A DNA stretch of 64,000 nt from Zanthoxylum bungeanum (Eukaryota > Streptophyta > Magnoliopsida > Sapindales > Rutaceae): positions 62,001-126,000 of the forward strand of contig SKCR01033662.1 of NCBI GenBank assembly GCA_019454045.1, in the 5' to 3' direction. The notes below the pieces were generated by a model. That model was not told where the DNA came from. It did not search any database and was given only the letters and a program-made list of their open reading frames with translations. Within the stretch, counting starts at the first letter, position 1. The number at the start of each line of letters is the position of its first letter. This document shows positions 1 through 11,797 of the stretch, in pieces. Position numbers and translations under genes: made by a program.

Positions 1-1285
1 CGGGGAAACGGATATCGGAAGGGGAAATTCAGAATAAACAAGCTCACTGTCTTCGTTGGTGCTGCGTTCGTTACTTCGTTCGAACGGAAAACAGATTACG
101 GGCGTTCGTGTCGCGTTCGAGGGAGCGTTCGAACGGTGTCGGTAATTTGGTTTTGCTGCTAGCCTCGCACCCAGCCCATTTAGCGCCCCCAAAGCCCATA
201 AAACACATCCCAAATTAAATAATAAATATTAATTTAAACATTAAACATTAAATAAAATATTTAAACCATTTACCAATTAAATAAAATATTTACCTAAATT
301 AAACAAATCACATACTAAACTAAAAAGAAGATATGCCTAATTAAAATCAATCTTAACCAATAAAGCCAATCATATATTTGACTTCCTAATCTAATAAGAT
401 ATACACCAATTTAAATTAGTTGACTTCCTAAAATAAAATATTTTGTCCCCCCCTCAATCCTTTGATTTCCTTGTTTAAAACTAAATCATATCCTAATTAA
501 ATGCACAAAATCCATCCCTTGTCAACCCTAACCCTTCTCTATATAAACAACCCATAACCAAAGCCATCCTCCTCTTGACACAACCTAATCACGCCCAAGG
601 CATAGAATTCACACCCAAACTCTCTCGAAATCTCTCTAGACTCTCTCTACACACCCAAGACTAAACAAACAAACAAAAAGAGAAACATTTCACACATACA
701 CAAGAAAGAAAACAAAGAAACCACCACAAGCCACCACCTCCATAGCCGAAACAGCCACCTATACAGGCAGCCCTCCACCACTGAAAATTACCACAAAACC
801 ACACCCTAAAACACGCCTAAACAACCTCCTAGATTACCTTAAAACAGCAGCCTAAATCCTTAAAAAACAGTAACATAAAAACTGCATAGATAATCTTAAA
901 AATAATCACATATTAATTGCACTAAGAACCCACACAAGCTTGGAATAGTTTATTGAAAACGTTAAAACAGGTGGTCCGTGCAGTGAGCAGCAAGACAGAG
1001 ACCAAATAGGAGCAGAACGGAGTTCGAACCGTAAGCAAAACAGCGAAGCAGTGACCTAGGACGTTGAACCAGTGGACCAGAAAAGTTGCGGAGCTTTACC
1101 CCTTTTCGATCTCCGTGGAACGCGAGTCCGAGAGACGGCTTAAAAGGTTAGACCTGAGGGTATCTTTCACACTTATTCTCATTTTATTTTCTGGTCATTT
1201 ACTTTGATTATATTTTCTGTATTTGTGGTATTCGTTGTGTGTATGATGTATGTTATGGGTATTGGATGAATGAGAGATGTGTCAA

Positions 1286-1381
1286 CTCTCGCGGTATATC
1301 GGATGGAAACCCGGACATAAATTTCATAGCCGATTCCGAATGGACGGTAATATGATCTGTACTCGGGCCACAACTCCACGT
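1286..1381 (+). repeat. Dispersed ~100-bp block, copy 1
   Basis: This block (tatatcggatggaaacccgg at its start, ending in a cacgtaccgcttgg motif) recurs with high similarity near 2577-2677 and 50964-51060. In the 2479-2769 and 50848-51291 frames it reads as an RF-rich peptide, but in this copy the frame is not open on the plus strand in the same way, so coding is not supported. It is better read as a conserved noncoding module of LTR elements. Confidence 0.7.
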
Positions 1382-1488
1382 ACCGCTTGGGTAAACGGCA
1401 CCATCTTTCTTTTGTTGTGTTGCCTTTGTTTATTTAGTTCTCTTTACTAGAATTCAATATGTCGTTTAGTTATGCATGATTCAACCAA

Positions 1489-1938
1489 GCGCATGGGCTT
1501 AGTGAGTTAGTCCAAAGGTCCCCCATTCGGGAGACAAAGAGCCGAAAAGGCCACCTTTGTGACACTACTTCGCCGCGCCGGTTGATGTATGTTCGGTTGG
1601 ATGCGAGATACGTTCAATCGGGCGTACTTAGTTTGATATTATTATCTTTATTTTCGTATGTATAATTCAATAGAGCGCATGGGCTTAGTAAGTGTGATGT
1701 GAGATCCCCTATGGGGAGAGGCTAGAAGCCTTTTACCACGATGCTTTACCGCGCCGATTGATGTGTGTTCGGTTGGATACAAGATACGTTCAATCGGGCA
1801 CACTATGTCTGATATCATTTATTTCATGTGTTGTGATGTGACGCGCATGGGCTTAGTATGTTGGTCTAAAGGTCCTCTCTTTGAGAGATCAAGAGCCCCA
1901 AAAGGCCACCTTACGGCAGTGCTTCACCGCGCCCCTTT
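1489..1938 (+). repeat. Tandem repeat, ~175 bp, three copies
   Basis: Three units begin with gcgcatgggcttagt near 1489, 1677 and 1846. Each continues with a GGTC/GAGA stretch, a gccaccttt-type stretch and a caccgcgcc-type stretch; the first two close with a gttcggttggat segment. Spacing is about 188 and 170 bp. The units differ by small substitutions and indels, so the array is not recent. It lies inside the gypsy-type LTR region. Confidence 0.8.
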
Positions 1939-1977
1939 TTTGTGTTTATGTATTGCATCCCATTTCATGCATCAGGT

Positions 1978-2450
1978 CCGTGTCCGTTCGAACGCGTTAA
2001 CGAACGCAACTCGAACGTGCATACATTTTGCCTTATCATGCATCAGGTCTCATTTCCGTTCGAACGCGTTAGTAAACGCCATACGAACGTGAGCATTATG
2101 TTTCATTTCCGTTCGAACGCGTTAACAAACGCATACGAACGTGAGCATTCTGTTTCATTTCCGTTCGAACGCGTTTACGAACGCAACTCGAACGCGCATA
2201 CATTTTGCCTTATCATGCATCAGGTCTCATTTCCGTTCGAACGCGTTAACAAACGACATACGAACGTGAGCATTCTGTTTCATTTCCGTTCGAACGCGTT
2301 TACGACCCAACTCGAACGCGCATACATTTTGCTTTATCATGCATCAGGTCTCATTTCCGTTCGAACGCGTTAACAAACGCCATACGAACGTGAGCATTCT
2401 GTTTCATTTCCGTTCGAACTCGTTTACGAACGCTACACGAACGTGCACAC
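1978..2450 (+). repeat. Higher-order tandem repeat with CGTTCGAACG core
   Basis: About eight monomers each contain ccgttcgaacgcgtt, which holds the perfect 10-bp palindrome CGTTCGAACG. Two monomer types alternate: one ends in gtgagcattctgtttc, the other in a cttatcatgcatcaggtct stretch. Together they give a ~125-bp higher-order period. The open frames across the array are by-products of a repeat unit lacking stops. The same palindrome recurs in the copia LTR at 47950-48240. Confidence 0.8.
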
Positions 2451-2576
2451 ACTGAACTGAGTCTGTCTTATCATATTCATGCATAATTGCCTCTTGGTTG
2501 ATCTTTCTTATGCAAATGTGTTAATGTATTACAATTCGTATGCTTATGTCATGATAACATTTAAGTATTATTTCTT

Positions 2577-2677
2577 GCGGTATATCGGATGGAAACCCAG
2601 ACGTAAATTCCGTAGCCGATTCCGAATGGACGGTAGTGCGGTCTGTACTTGGGCTACAATTCCACGTACCGCTTGGA
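2577..2677 (+). repeat. Dispersed ~100-bp block, copy 2
   Basis: Second copy of the block at 1286-1381, again followed by a ccacgtaccgcttgg end. It is followed at 2686-2745 by a short tandem repeat of tatgtgtgcttgtatggtca. The rest to 2960 is AT-rich and shows nothing coding. Confidence 0.7.
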
Positions 2678-3044
2678 AAAGTGCCCATATGTGTGCTTGT
2701 ATGGTCAATATGTGTGCTTGTATGGTCAATATGTGTGCTTGTGTTTTCCTGAATGTGATATGTAAATAAAGTTGTATGTTCGCTGTTATCTTGATATATG
2801 TTAAGCATGCAATTTTAAATATGAGATATATGTAAAAATGTACACATAAGTTTTATTTTGCATATGAGAATTTAGAAGCATGATACTCTTGGAAATAAGT
2901 GTTACTTAAGCTTAGTTAAATTATTACATGAATCCTTTCATTACAAGTGACATAAGTAAGGGACCATTCCGAACCCAACGGTTTGAGGTCTTCCCTTGCG
3001 AGGGGTGAGTGCGGCCTTAAATCTTTGTCCCGGTTCACACCGGG

Positions 3045-3054
3045 TGGCGACTCC
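3045..3054 (+). other. Possible primer binding site
   Basis: TGGCGACTCC follows a G-rich end of the LTR-like region. Gypsy elements of the Tat/Ogre group use a tRNA-Arg-type primer site starting TGGCGACTC. The match is short and the sequence after it diverges, so the call is tentative. It would set the orientation of the left element as plus strand. Confidence 0.35.
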
Positions 3055-3169
3055 ATGTTATGTAATCCTTCCCAACTAGGCCGCGAGCCTAGGAACGGCG
3101 TCGCCCAGGTCCTGTGTCCTACAGACCCATTCTTGAATCTCGTGAAGTTGAAAAAAGTTAGCTTCAGAG

Positions 3170-3567
3170 GCTAAGGAAGAGGTTGATGAACCATTACCTA
3201 TCATTGATGATAACAATTTTTTTCACTCCATTTCCTCAAGCATTGAAAACAAAAAAAAAATAGAATCATTCCCCAAGATATATGAAATATTCAAACAAGT
3301 GAAGATCAATATTCATTTGTTAGATGCCATCAAACATATATCATTTTATCTCAAATTTTTGAAAGACTTGTGCATTGTTAAAAGAAAACTTCAGGTAAGA
3401 AAAAAAATCTTTTCTAACTGAACAGGTAAGTTTCATTCTCTCAATCGATAATGCATTGAAATATAAAGACCCTGGTTGTCATACTATTTCTTATATTATT
3501 GGAAATCATAAAATTGAACATGCATTACTTGATCTTGGAGTTAGTGTCAATTTACTTTCAACGTCAA
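3170..3567 (+). pseudogene. Gypsy gag-pol fragment with decayed protease
   Basis: A frame-shifted plus-strand stretch matches the gag-to-protease part of plant Ty3/gypsy (Athila/Tat-like) polyproteins. Visible pieces, in order, are a VKINIHLLDAI segment, FLKDLCIVKRKL, then KYKDPGC and finally HALLDLGVSVNLL. The last is the retropepsin active site: the family has D-L-G-A-S, so the alanine is changed to valine here. There are frameshifts and stops between the pieces, so no product is expected. Most of gag is missing upstream, and the copy is cut at about 3567 by the minus-strand copia LTR. Whether it belongs to the same element as the LTR at 1-3044 is not certain, because the junction near 3170 lacks the usual gag start. 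Confidence 0.75.
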
Positions 3568-4451
3568 AGGTAGAATTACTATTATACGATTTAATCAAAC
3601 ACCCTTAATTCTAAAAATATATAATTTAAACAAAGCAATATACCAAAATAGTAAAACAATCAACACATAGATTTTGTCGACGAAGTGGAAGACTCTTGCC
3701 GAGTATAAAAAACCACTACGAGTATAGGCTACCACCCGAATCCACTATAATAGAGAAAACTTACAGTGATGGTATAAGACCTTAAGCAACAACTTTACTG
3801 ACTCAAATACCTCTAGATTGTAATAACTTGAAGAACTTATTGAGCCTACACCAAGCAGCATTCTTCATAACCTCTGAAATCTATGAGTGAATTAACCCTG
3901 TGAACTCGCAACGCTGGAACTCTAACTACTTGAAGGCTTATGATATTGTGTACAGGTTGTGTTTTGTATTGATGGTTTATCAAAGAAAAATCTCATCAAT
4001 ACATAGAAGACAATGGAATCAATAAATTCTTCAAGGTGTATTATCAATATAAAAGAAACAAATAATATGTAGACTTTGATAATTATTTTTCCAATAAAAC
4101 AACCAACCAAGGGTAAAATGGCTAAGGCTTTGTTTAAAAAGGTATGGTTTTCAGTCCTAAAAACCCTTGAAAACACTTCCAAAATAACCAAATCCCACAG
4201 TCTTATTCGTACGGGATGAAAAACACACCACGCACGAGAAGCGTCTGCCTAATTTTATTTGAATTGAGTATGAACATGACACCGATAAATCTCGTTTCAA
4301 TATAAAAACAAACGTTGCACGAACGCGCTTTTGATATCTTCATGTAAAGTCTTCCAAATACTTGTCCAATTACTCAAAGATCTTCAAAACTCATTATAAG
4401 TCAATTGAACTTTTTTTGTTATGGAAGTTGCCAACACACATAGATCCAACA
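3568..4451 (-). repeat. 3' LTR of the minus-strand copia element
   Basis: Homologous to 11015-11797 over its length, for example caaacacccttaattctaaa beside caaacaccattaattctaaa. Its element-start side ends in ccaaca at 4451, the complement of TGTTGG. The outer ~70 bp present in the right-hand LTR are missing here. Confidence 0.75.
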
Positions 4452-4466
4452 ATCTTCCCCTTTGGA
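4452..4466 (-). other. Polypurine tract
   Basis: On the minus strand this reads AAAGGGGAAGATT and directly abuts the TGTTGG start of the LTR. A purine tract in this place primes plus-strand DNA synthesis in LTR elements and fixes the orientation as minus. Confidence 0.7.
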
Positions 4467-6159
4467 ATTTTGTGATAAAATTTCTTAATAAAAGACTACG
4501 GTAATAAATGTAAAAATAAAATAGCCAACTATCGACCATCAAGACAAGACATAGACTTATTACAATGTGACTCGATTTAAAACCTAACATCCAATAGTCT
4601 TGAAGTCCATAAAAAGCAATGCCACCGCAAATAATCTATTCACCTGAAATAGCCATAAATAACAATATACTAGTGGAAAGCAAAGGGAATAAAATGAGAA
4701 AATATAACAAATAAAAATATAAAGAGGCATTTAAAAGCATTCTCCTAAGGGGTGCTTAAACATTCTCCCATTTTTGTCATGAAATGACAATGGGTGAAAT
4801 AACACGCATCATTATACTTGCTACACGATACGCTAACTTACTCCCCATTACTAACAGCACAACTTAGTTAGTAAAAAGAACAAACGAGAAGAATAAGAAA
4901 TAAACTCATAACTCTGCAACGCTAAATGAAATACAATATACAATGACATGAAGCACACACAAGCACACACAATGAGTTGAAAAAAATAATTCAAAATGAC
5001 TCAAAACGACATTACAATTAAGTACAATGATGCCTAGTCAGTACTCAGCTCTTTATGATACGGTATAATATGAAAGAATTTCGGTCATGCTCAAGACTAC
5101 ACACATGTATATGGCATAAACACCATAACATAGCAAGCACTTGCGTGAAAAATAAGTGCACAACAAGTCAAGGCTGGAGATCTTATGTTATGAGCATGAC
5201 TAAGATAAAGAAATCATATCTCATGAAATACCAAGTCCACAAAATAGTTGTTCAAACCCAGCACCACTAGGACCTGAAAATAAGCAACATTGGTTGCATG
5301 CTATTATTTACTCCCCCTAAATATGAGCTCATCAATAAGTATATTTCGAGTGAAGGGTTTTTATGCTTATCTTTTAACATTGGCACATTGGCTCTTTTAA
5401 GTACTTTTAATGGAAGTACTCGAGACTTATTAAAATAATTTTTCCCTAAAGAGGATAACACAAGGTCATCTAGTCAAATATCACACTATTTAGTAATATA
5501 AGTATAACAGAGATTATACTGCTAGTCCAATAACTCATACATATGACCAAGCCTCGAAAATAAAACTAATGTATAAGTGAGATGCATGTACAAGATATAC
5601 TAAGAGTATTCATCACACACACTCATACAAATAGAGCATTAAGAAAAATAAAAGCATATTACACATGCATAACTATATATCATATTCTAGGATCACATGC
5701 AACAAGTTTCTACATGCTATTTCAAGCCACAAAATCTTTTTGATCATTTTCATTTTATAATTTTTTTTGTGTTTTTTCTTTTAACAGAAAAATAAAAGAC
5801 ACAGCAAGGCTTGTCATTAGCCAATGATACGTGTATTTCATCCTATATCCCAAGTGAAGATCATACAACCGTCCATTTGGAAGCTACGAAATTTATGTTT
5901 GGGTTTTCATCCTATATACCAATGGACATATAATAAAAAAAAACCACAGACACCACACACAATTAAAGTAAGAAAATACAGTCATGTAAAAATGAAAGAC
6001 ACCAAAAACACATACAATTGAGGAAAAATGAATGAAAAATCTATCGAGAGACACACACAGACGTCCAGTCTCATAAATCATTTCAAGATTGAGGCATTAA
6101 ATAGTGATAGGAAAGTCATCCCTCTTCCTCACCTAAACTCACCTACTAGTCTCTTTCAC
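4467..6159 (-). other. Decayed internal region without recognisable gene
   Basis: AT-rich sequence between gag and the polypurine tract, where an intact copia element would carry protease, integrase, reverse transcriptase and RNase H. I see none of their motifs on either strand, and the short open frames do not look like pol fragments. It may be the noncoding tail of a large non-autonomous derivative. Confidence 0.5.
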
Positions 6160-8765
6160 TTAAAAACTCTTTGTTAACAGTAAAATTCTCTCACTAATGA
6201 ACTGCTTCTCTTTAGCTAATGCAGAAACTTGACGAGCTAGATTTGAAGAATCAAATCTAGGTGAAACACTCTTAGACATTTTCTTTTGTTTATTCAACAT
6301 GAAATACTTTGGCCTAATATTCTTTATTTGCCACAGTGATGGCAAACAAGTACAAACCTCAGACGAGAGCGAGGTCTATCAGAAAAAACTCTAGATGGAT
6401 GTTGGGTCACTGGATAAGAAACAACATGAGGGATCACATGACACTTGTCAAGGGGTTTCTTTCCCAAGTCACGTGGAGGAGTTAGTTCAGCTTGACCAGA
6501 CATGGACTGAGTTGTGAAAAACACAGTTTTAGAAGTTGACGTATTGTCACAACTCGACTCAACGGACATAATCATCTCTTCTCACATGGAGGCATACTAA
6601 TTCCCAACATGTGATATAACTTCTCAGTCCCACTGGAAAATACCGATATATGTGTTCTAGCATTTTTCATGTTCTATTTTTAAGAAATTGACTCTATCAA
6701 TTAGCTCTCTATTCCTCTCATTGAGGTCATCAATAACAATAAGGCTCTTATCAAGCTTGGCTTGAACTTTTTTTCTTTTCTAGTTCTTTTTTTTTTCAGC
6801 CTCGTATTGACTTTAACACATGTTTTTTTATAGCTAGGCTCTTATAAAATAATTCAGTATATGCTACTTGAAGATCATCATCTCTTACAAAGTCACTGTG
6901 AGAGAACTTTGAACAAATATCCATGTCACTAACATTAGCCTCTCTCTCACCCACCATACTGGAAGAAAATGCAATGTAATTGCACTTCTTCTTAGAAGAC
7001 TCTTCAGAAGTATATCCACTTCTGAACCATTATAAGAGAATGTCTTAATTTTCTTGCCCTTAGATTTCAGATATTTGGGATACTCAGATCTTATGTGCCC
7101 AAAGCTTTCACATTCATGGCATCAAATGACTCGAGGTTTCTGTAGATAGAAAGCGGGGTTTACGGTTATGCCTATGGTGTTTGCGACCATAAAACTATTA
7201 GGTTTATAGCCTGCATGGAGTATGAATAGCCCACGAGGGACCAACCAGAAAATAAATGAGTTGCGACCCATTGTAAGACACTGAGAATAATTTAAGGTCG
7301 CACTATACCACTAGCAAGGTCCGACCTTAAACCCTTTTGGGTTCGGAATGGTCTCTTACTAATGCCAATATAATATTCAAGTTTTAAAAGAAGTATTACC
7401 ATGCCTTAAAATACAATAGAATACCCGACGCAATCAAAAAAAGAACAACAAAATAATAAATTACTATATTATAAAATATCTAGAAATTATTAAAGCAATA
7501 ATAAAATACGAATTAAACATATCTTTCAGGCCAGACTTCTTCGAAGCCAGGCTAGACAAATTTTTCAGCGGTTAAAAATGAAAGGTGAGACCAAATCCCT
7601 TTGTAAATTTGAAAACTCGATACTTATCTGGCCTGACTTAAGTCATATCCTGCTGGATTTGATGGCTAAGTTTGGCCAGCTATATGTGACATCGAGTCAG
7701 GTTTGGTAGCCAACTCCGGTCGGACACAAGTGACATCTATCTTGGATTTGGCAGTCTTTTTTGGAATTCTCTGTGGTTTCTTTTCATTCCAGCATTAACT
7801 TTCCCAAAATTTTCAGGCGGTGCCCCTATAATAGACTCATCATCGGGCTATACATAAGAAATAAAATGTTTACAATTTTCTATCCTTATTCTTTCTAGAC
7901 TCTCTCCTATGACTGCTACTTTCTATAGATTTCTCATCCCTTCTCCTATCAGTGCCACATCCATTTTTCTTAAACTTAATAAATTTCTTGAACTTGTTCA
8001 CAAACATGGCCACATCAGCATCTGTGAGAGAATCATCTTCATCATCATCGGATGAATCACAGATTACTTCCTTCACGATTTTCAGGACTATGTATTTGGG
8101 CTTTCTATAACTAGGAAGTTTGCTCTAATAAACCTGAAGGTTTCCTACGAGGTCCTCTAGTTTTAGGTGATCTAAATCTTTACTCTCTTCAATGACAATG
8201 ATCTTGGGCAAAAACCTTTCAAGTAGGGATCTATATATTTTCTGAACTATCATATTCACATGAATAGTCTCACATAAGTTAAAACTGGAATTAAGAATAT
8301 CATTAATCTCAGTATAAATCACGTCAAACGTTTCATCCTCTTTCATTATACGTTTCATCCTTTTTTTATTATAGCAACTTCAAACCAAATAGCAAGCTCT
8401 TGGAGTCTATTGTTCTTAACAGACTGCGTGCCCTCATGAACAGTCTCAAGGACGTCCCATGCATCCTTGGCAATCTCACATATAGAGATTCTCCTAAACT
8501 CAGTATAGCAAACAGTAGCATGAATAGCATTAATGGCTTTGCTATTCCTATTGCTCCATGCAAACTCCTCTTTAGTCCAAGTGAGTTTACGTTTAGAGGA
8601 AGAGACCTCATTAACGGTGACCATGAGAGGGTCCCACCTATACTCTACTGACATTCACACCCTCTCATATAGGGATTTGAGGAATGATCTCATGCGAACC
8701 TTCCAATGAGGGTACTCTGTCCCATCAAAGAACATAGGATAATTTAAGGATTGAATCTTATCCAT
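6160..8765 (-). pseudogene. Ty1/copia gag polyprotein (UBN2 type), broken
   Basis: Reading from 8765 down, the start matches the plus-strand gag at 48980 (FFDGTEYPHWKVRMRSFLKS), followed by a stop where the family has tryptophan near 8652. A UBN2 core follows at 8654-8355 (CEIAKDAWDVLETVHEGT), then ETFDVIYTEINDILNSSFN, then an acidic/basic stretch at 8076-7870. The first zinc knuckle lies past an insertion, near 7120. The tail at 6575-6324 carries LGKKP and the second knuckle beginning CHHCGK, continuing as IRPKYF with the last cysteine changed to tyrosine. Several frameshifts, stops and a ~700-bp insertion break the gene. In life Gag would form the particle that packages element RNA. Confidence 0.8.
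7145..7865 (-). mobile_element. LTR fragment inserted in gag
   Basis: The gag frame is interrupted here. The segment at 7230-7370 is the inverse complement of sequence near 2960-3030 (both keep ggaccattccgaaccca or a close variant), so this is a minus-strand piece of the same LTR family as the left end of the window. Boundaries are approximate and no clean target duplication was found. Confidence 0.55.
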
Positions 8766-8803
8766 AGTTAGAGGGTCAATGAATGAATTCAGTCTCTGAT
8801 GCC

Positions 8804-10939
8804 TGATGAGCGGAAAATATATCAATATTTACCGCCCCTTTAACTTTATATTTTGTTTAGTTTCTCGGGTTTGATGAACGTTTTGATGTGTTTTATTTTA
8901 TTTTGCAGATAAAATAATATCGGGTCTCAATGAAATCATTTAGGACGAAATGTGGGTCAAATAAGGGCAAAAATTGGACTTGACATATTAATTTTGGAGA
9001 TTGGAAACTTGAAAGGGCGTTTTAACGAAGTGCAGTTTTGGAAATTCCAGTTTTGTACATCTGTCGTATTTTGGGCATAACTTTTTACTCCGATATCGGA
9101 TTGAGCTGATTCAAGTTCCAGATTAAATAAGACTCAAGGATCTACAACTTTGAAAGACAAAATAATTTCGATTTCTGAAGATTTCATGCCCGAAATTGAT
9201 GAACCATCCAGAAGTGTGTTGTGTGTAATTATTAAAGTCATTTTCAATCATTTTCAAAGCAAAAAGATAAATTATAAATAAATAATAAAAATTATCAAAT
9301 CACCACCAAACATGATAAGAAATTAGTGGAGCAATTAATAATGGATTTGGTGGAGCAATTAGTGGAGCAATTAATGGATCAATTAATAATTGATTTGGTG
9401 GATGATTTGATGGAGGCAAAATTTTGCCTATAAATACCAAGCCATTTCATTTGTAAATTCATACTTTCTTCTTTGAAATTCCTAAAGAATAAATAAGAAG
9501 ATTGTATCTTGTTTGTTTATTTATAGCTTTCAGTAATTAATTTCCGCTTTCGCACTTTCTTTTCTTTATTTTTCAGTTTTTACTTTCCGTAATTTACTTT
9601 TATGCACAATCCTTTCATTTCTTTACTTTTGCAGTTTTATTTTTCAAGCAATGAGGAGGTAATTCCCCTTTGCTAGGGTGAAAGGTAAAGCTTTTATCAT
9701 TGCTATTTAGATTAATCTCCCTTAATTATAAGATATAAACTATTTAAAACTTGACTTAATGAGAATACCGCTATATTGGCCGATTGGTAATTAATTATAA
9801 ATTGATTTTAACCTGACTAAGTATGGATACCGCCTGGTTGGTCGGTTGGTAATTGACAATTAATTTGACTTAATCAGGATACCGCATTTATGGCCGGTTG
9901 GTAATTATCACGTAAAGTTAATATATTATATTAAGGGAGATATCTAAAATAGTAGTAATAAAAGTTGATCCTCTAACCCCAGCATTTTCTTTTATTGTAC
10001 TTTTACTTTATTTAATTTCAGTAATTTACTTTTCAACAATTTATTCTTCAGCAATTTACTTTCAGTAATTTACTTTTATTTTTTTTTACTTTTTACTTTT
10101 ACTTTTTACTTTTTTTACTTTTTAGCAATTTACTTTTCAGTATTTAATTTTCAGTATTTTACTTTATGTCTTTTATTTTATTTAAATTTTTACTACCCAT
10201 AAATATGTGTCGTAACTAAGCCAGTTATTTGGGGTTGTGATGAAATCCAATATCACCGGTTTATAAGGGATTAGATTATAGCTTGTGTAATATAAAGATT
10301 TATTTATTGAGTCTTAATCTTAATGATTTTTCATTAACTGGCCATTAATAAAATTGAACTGGGAAACTTAAAATGAATAAGACATAGGGATTTCAAGTTT
10401 AAGACCTTAGACTCAATAGTCCACGATATTCCTTGAGGATAGATAACCCTTTAATAGATTTCCTTATAGGATAGACATATACCTGTCTGGCGGGGTAGCC
10501 ATAATTGGAACTTAAACTTAATGAATCCAAATAATTTGGTTGACATAGACATATGGTTCAATTGGGTTAAACTGAGTATTTGTGTCTGACCATCGACAGA
10601 GGCTTACACATAATTTAGTGTTCCAGGTTAATAAATCAATATATTACCCAACTTTAAGATAACCACTTCATCTTTAAAATGATATTGGAAGAAATCACAA
10701 CCCTAGATAGTTTTTAATATTGAATTTTCTTAAAACCTACTTTCGAACAATTTTATTTACTTGTTTTTAAATTTAGAATCGTCACCATTTCAAATCAATC
10801 AAACAACCTGTTAGATACTAGTAATCATTTGACCTCATAAAATTAATAGATTAGATATTAAGTCCTCGTGTGATCGATATTTTTATACTACTTGAACGAT
10901 ACGTGCGCTTGCGTTATACGTGTGTGTTTACACCGGTCA
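8804..10939 (+). mobile_element. Solo LTR, gypsy-like, with 5-bp duplication
   Basis: The insert starts TGATGAGCGG and ends ACCGGTCA and is flanked by atgcc at 8799-8803 and 10940-10944. It interrupts the primer site of the minus-strand copia element: copia sequence resumes in register on both sides. No gene is visible. The tail (gcgcttgcg, then ACACCGGTCA) resembles LTR ends of Athila/Tat gypsy elements, but no internal region remains, so it is a solo LTR formed by recombination. Strand is inferred from that resemblance. Confidence 0.8.
9750..9905 (+). repeat. Three imperfect ~70-bp tandem units
   Basis: Three units share the order gactta, gataccgc, then gccggttggtaatt (with small changes), near 9751, 9814 and 9868. 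They sit inside the solo LTR. A T-rich, simple-sequence stretch (acttttactttttactttt type) follows at 10000-10190. Confidence 0.65.
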
Positions 10940-10944
10940 ATGCC

Positions 10945-11797
10945 AATTGAAAATTCCATTGTTTTACGGTTCTAACCCAGTGCGAAATTATTCAAACCTA
11001 TTCTATCTAAGATATATCAAATGTAGAGTTACTATGGTACGATTCAATCAAACACCATTAATTCTAAAAATATATAAAACAAAGCAATATATCAAAGCAG
11101 TAAACAATCAACATAGAGATTTTGTTAACGAAGTGGAAAACTCTTGCAGGGTAAAAATACCAGTCTGGATATAGACTACCACTTGAATTCACTATAATAG
11201 AGAAAACTTACAGTGATGGTATAAGACCTTAAGCAATAACTTTGCCGACTCAAATACCTCTAGACTGTAATAACTCAAAGAATTTCTCGAGCCTACACCA
11301 AGCAACCTTCTTTAGAACCTCTGAAGTCTCTGAGCGAATCAACCATGCGAACTCGTAACGCCGGAACTCCGACTACCAATCTACTCCTTAGAACTCTTAA
11401 GGCTTAGGATATTGGGTAAGGTTGTGTTTTGTGTTGATGGTTTATCAAAAAATAAAATAACCAAACCTTGCAGTATCGTTCGAACGCCCAACACATGCGT
11501 GACAAACTCGCAATGTTCCGCAAATTCGTTTGAACTGCTTGATGAACACACAATGAACTTGAGCTCTTTGCAAGGTTTTGTTTGCACAGGATGAAGAACG
11601 CACCATACACGAGAAATCTCTGCCCAATTTCGTTCGAGCGCAACACTAATGAATCTTGTTTGAATGTAAAAACGAACGCAATACGAACGACCTTATGATA
11701 TCTTCATGGAAAGTCTTCCAAATACTTGTCCAATTACTCCGAAATCACAATTGATTTTTTTTTTTTTTGGAAGTTGCCAACACACATAGACCCAACA
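10945..11797 (-). repeat. 5' LTR of the minus-strand copia element
   Basis: The inner end (attgaaaattc at 10946) is the complement of the LTR end next to the primer site in the plus-strand copy near 48938, and the outer end is cccaaca at 11797. Between them it aligns with 3568-4451. It contains several gttcgaa motifs, as other members of this family do. Confidence 0.75.

Larger units (their letters stand above)
1..3044 (+). mobile_element. Gypsy-type LTR region, left end outside window
   Basis: This stretch reads as the LTR of a large Ty3/gypsy element. It contains two kinds of internal tandem repeat (1489-1938 and 1978-2450), two copies of a ~100-bp block (near 1286 and 2577), and ends just before a TGGCGACTCC motif that looks like a primer binding site. 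The segment around 2960-3030 recurs inverted at 7230-7370, so it belongs to a repeat family. No protein-coding gene is supported; the short open frames here follow the tandem repeats. The left boundary and target duplication lie outside the window. The first ~150 bases carry several copies of the palindrome GTTCGAAC also seen in the copia LTR near 48 kb. 180-1000 is AT-rich, then C/A-rich, sequence with no recognisable gene. Confidence 0.45.
3568..11797 (-). mobile_element. Ty1/copia element, minus strand, nested and decayed
   Basis: The element runs right to left: 5' LTR at ~10945-11797, primer-site remnant split by a later insertion, gag at ~8765-6160, a polypurine tract at ~4453-4463 and the 3' LTR at 3568-4451. 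The LTR is the same family as at 47843-48938 on the plus strand, and gag is the same family as at 48980-50624. No pol is recognisable between 6160 and 4464, so the copy is non-autonomous. It is interrupted by a solo LTR (8804-10939) and another LTR fragment (~7145-7865). No matching 5-bp duplication was found at its ends; the left end appears truncated by about 70 bp. Confidence 0.75.

Noticed and set aside
1763..2373. Overlapping plus-strand open frames of 109 and 143 codons
   Set aside because: They follow the tandem repeat; the repeat unit lacks stops in these frames and the peptides only repeat RSNAL/FPFERV-type blocks.
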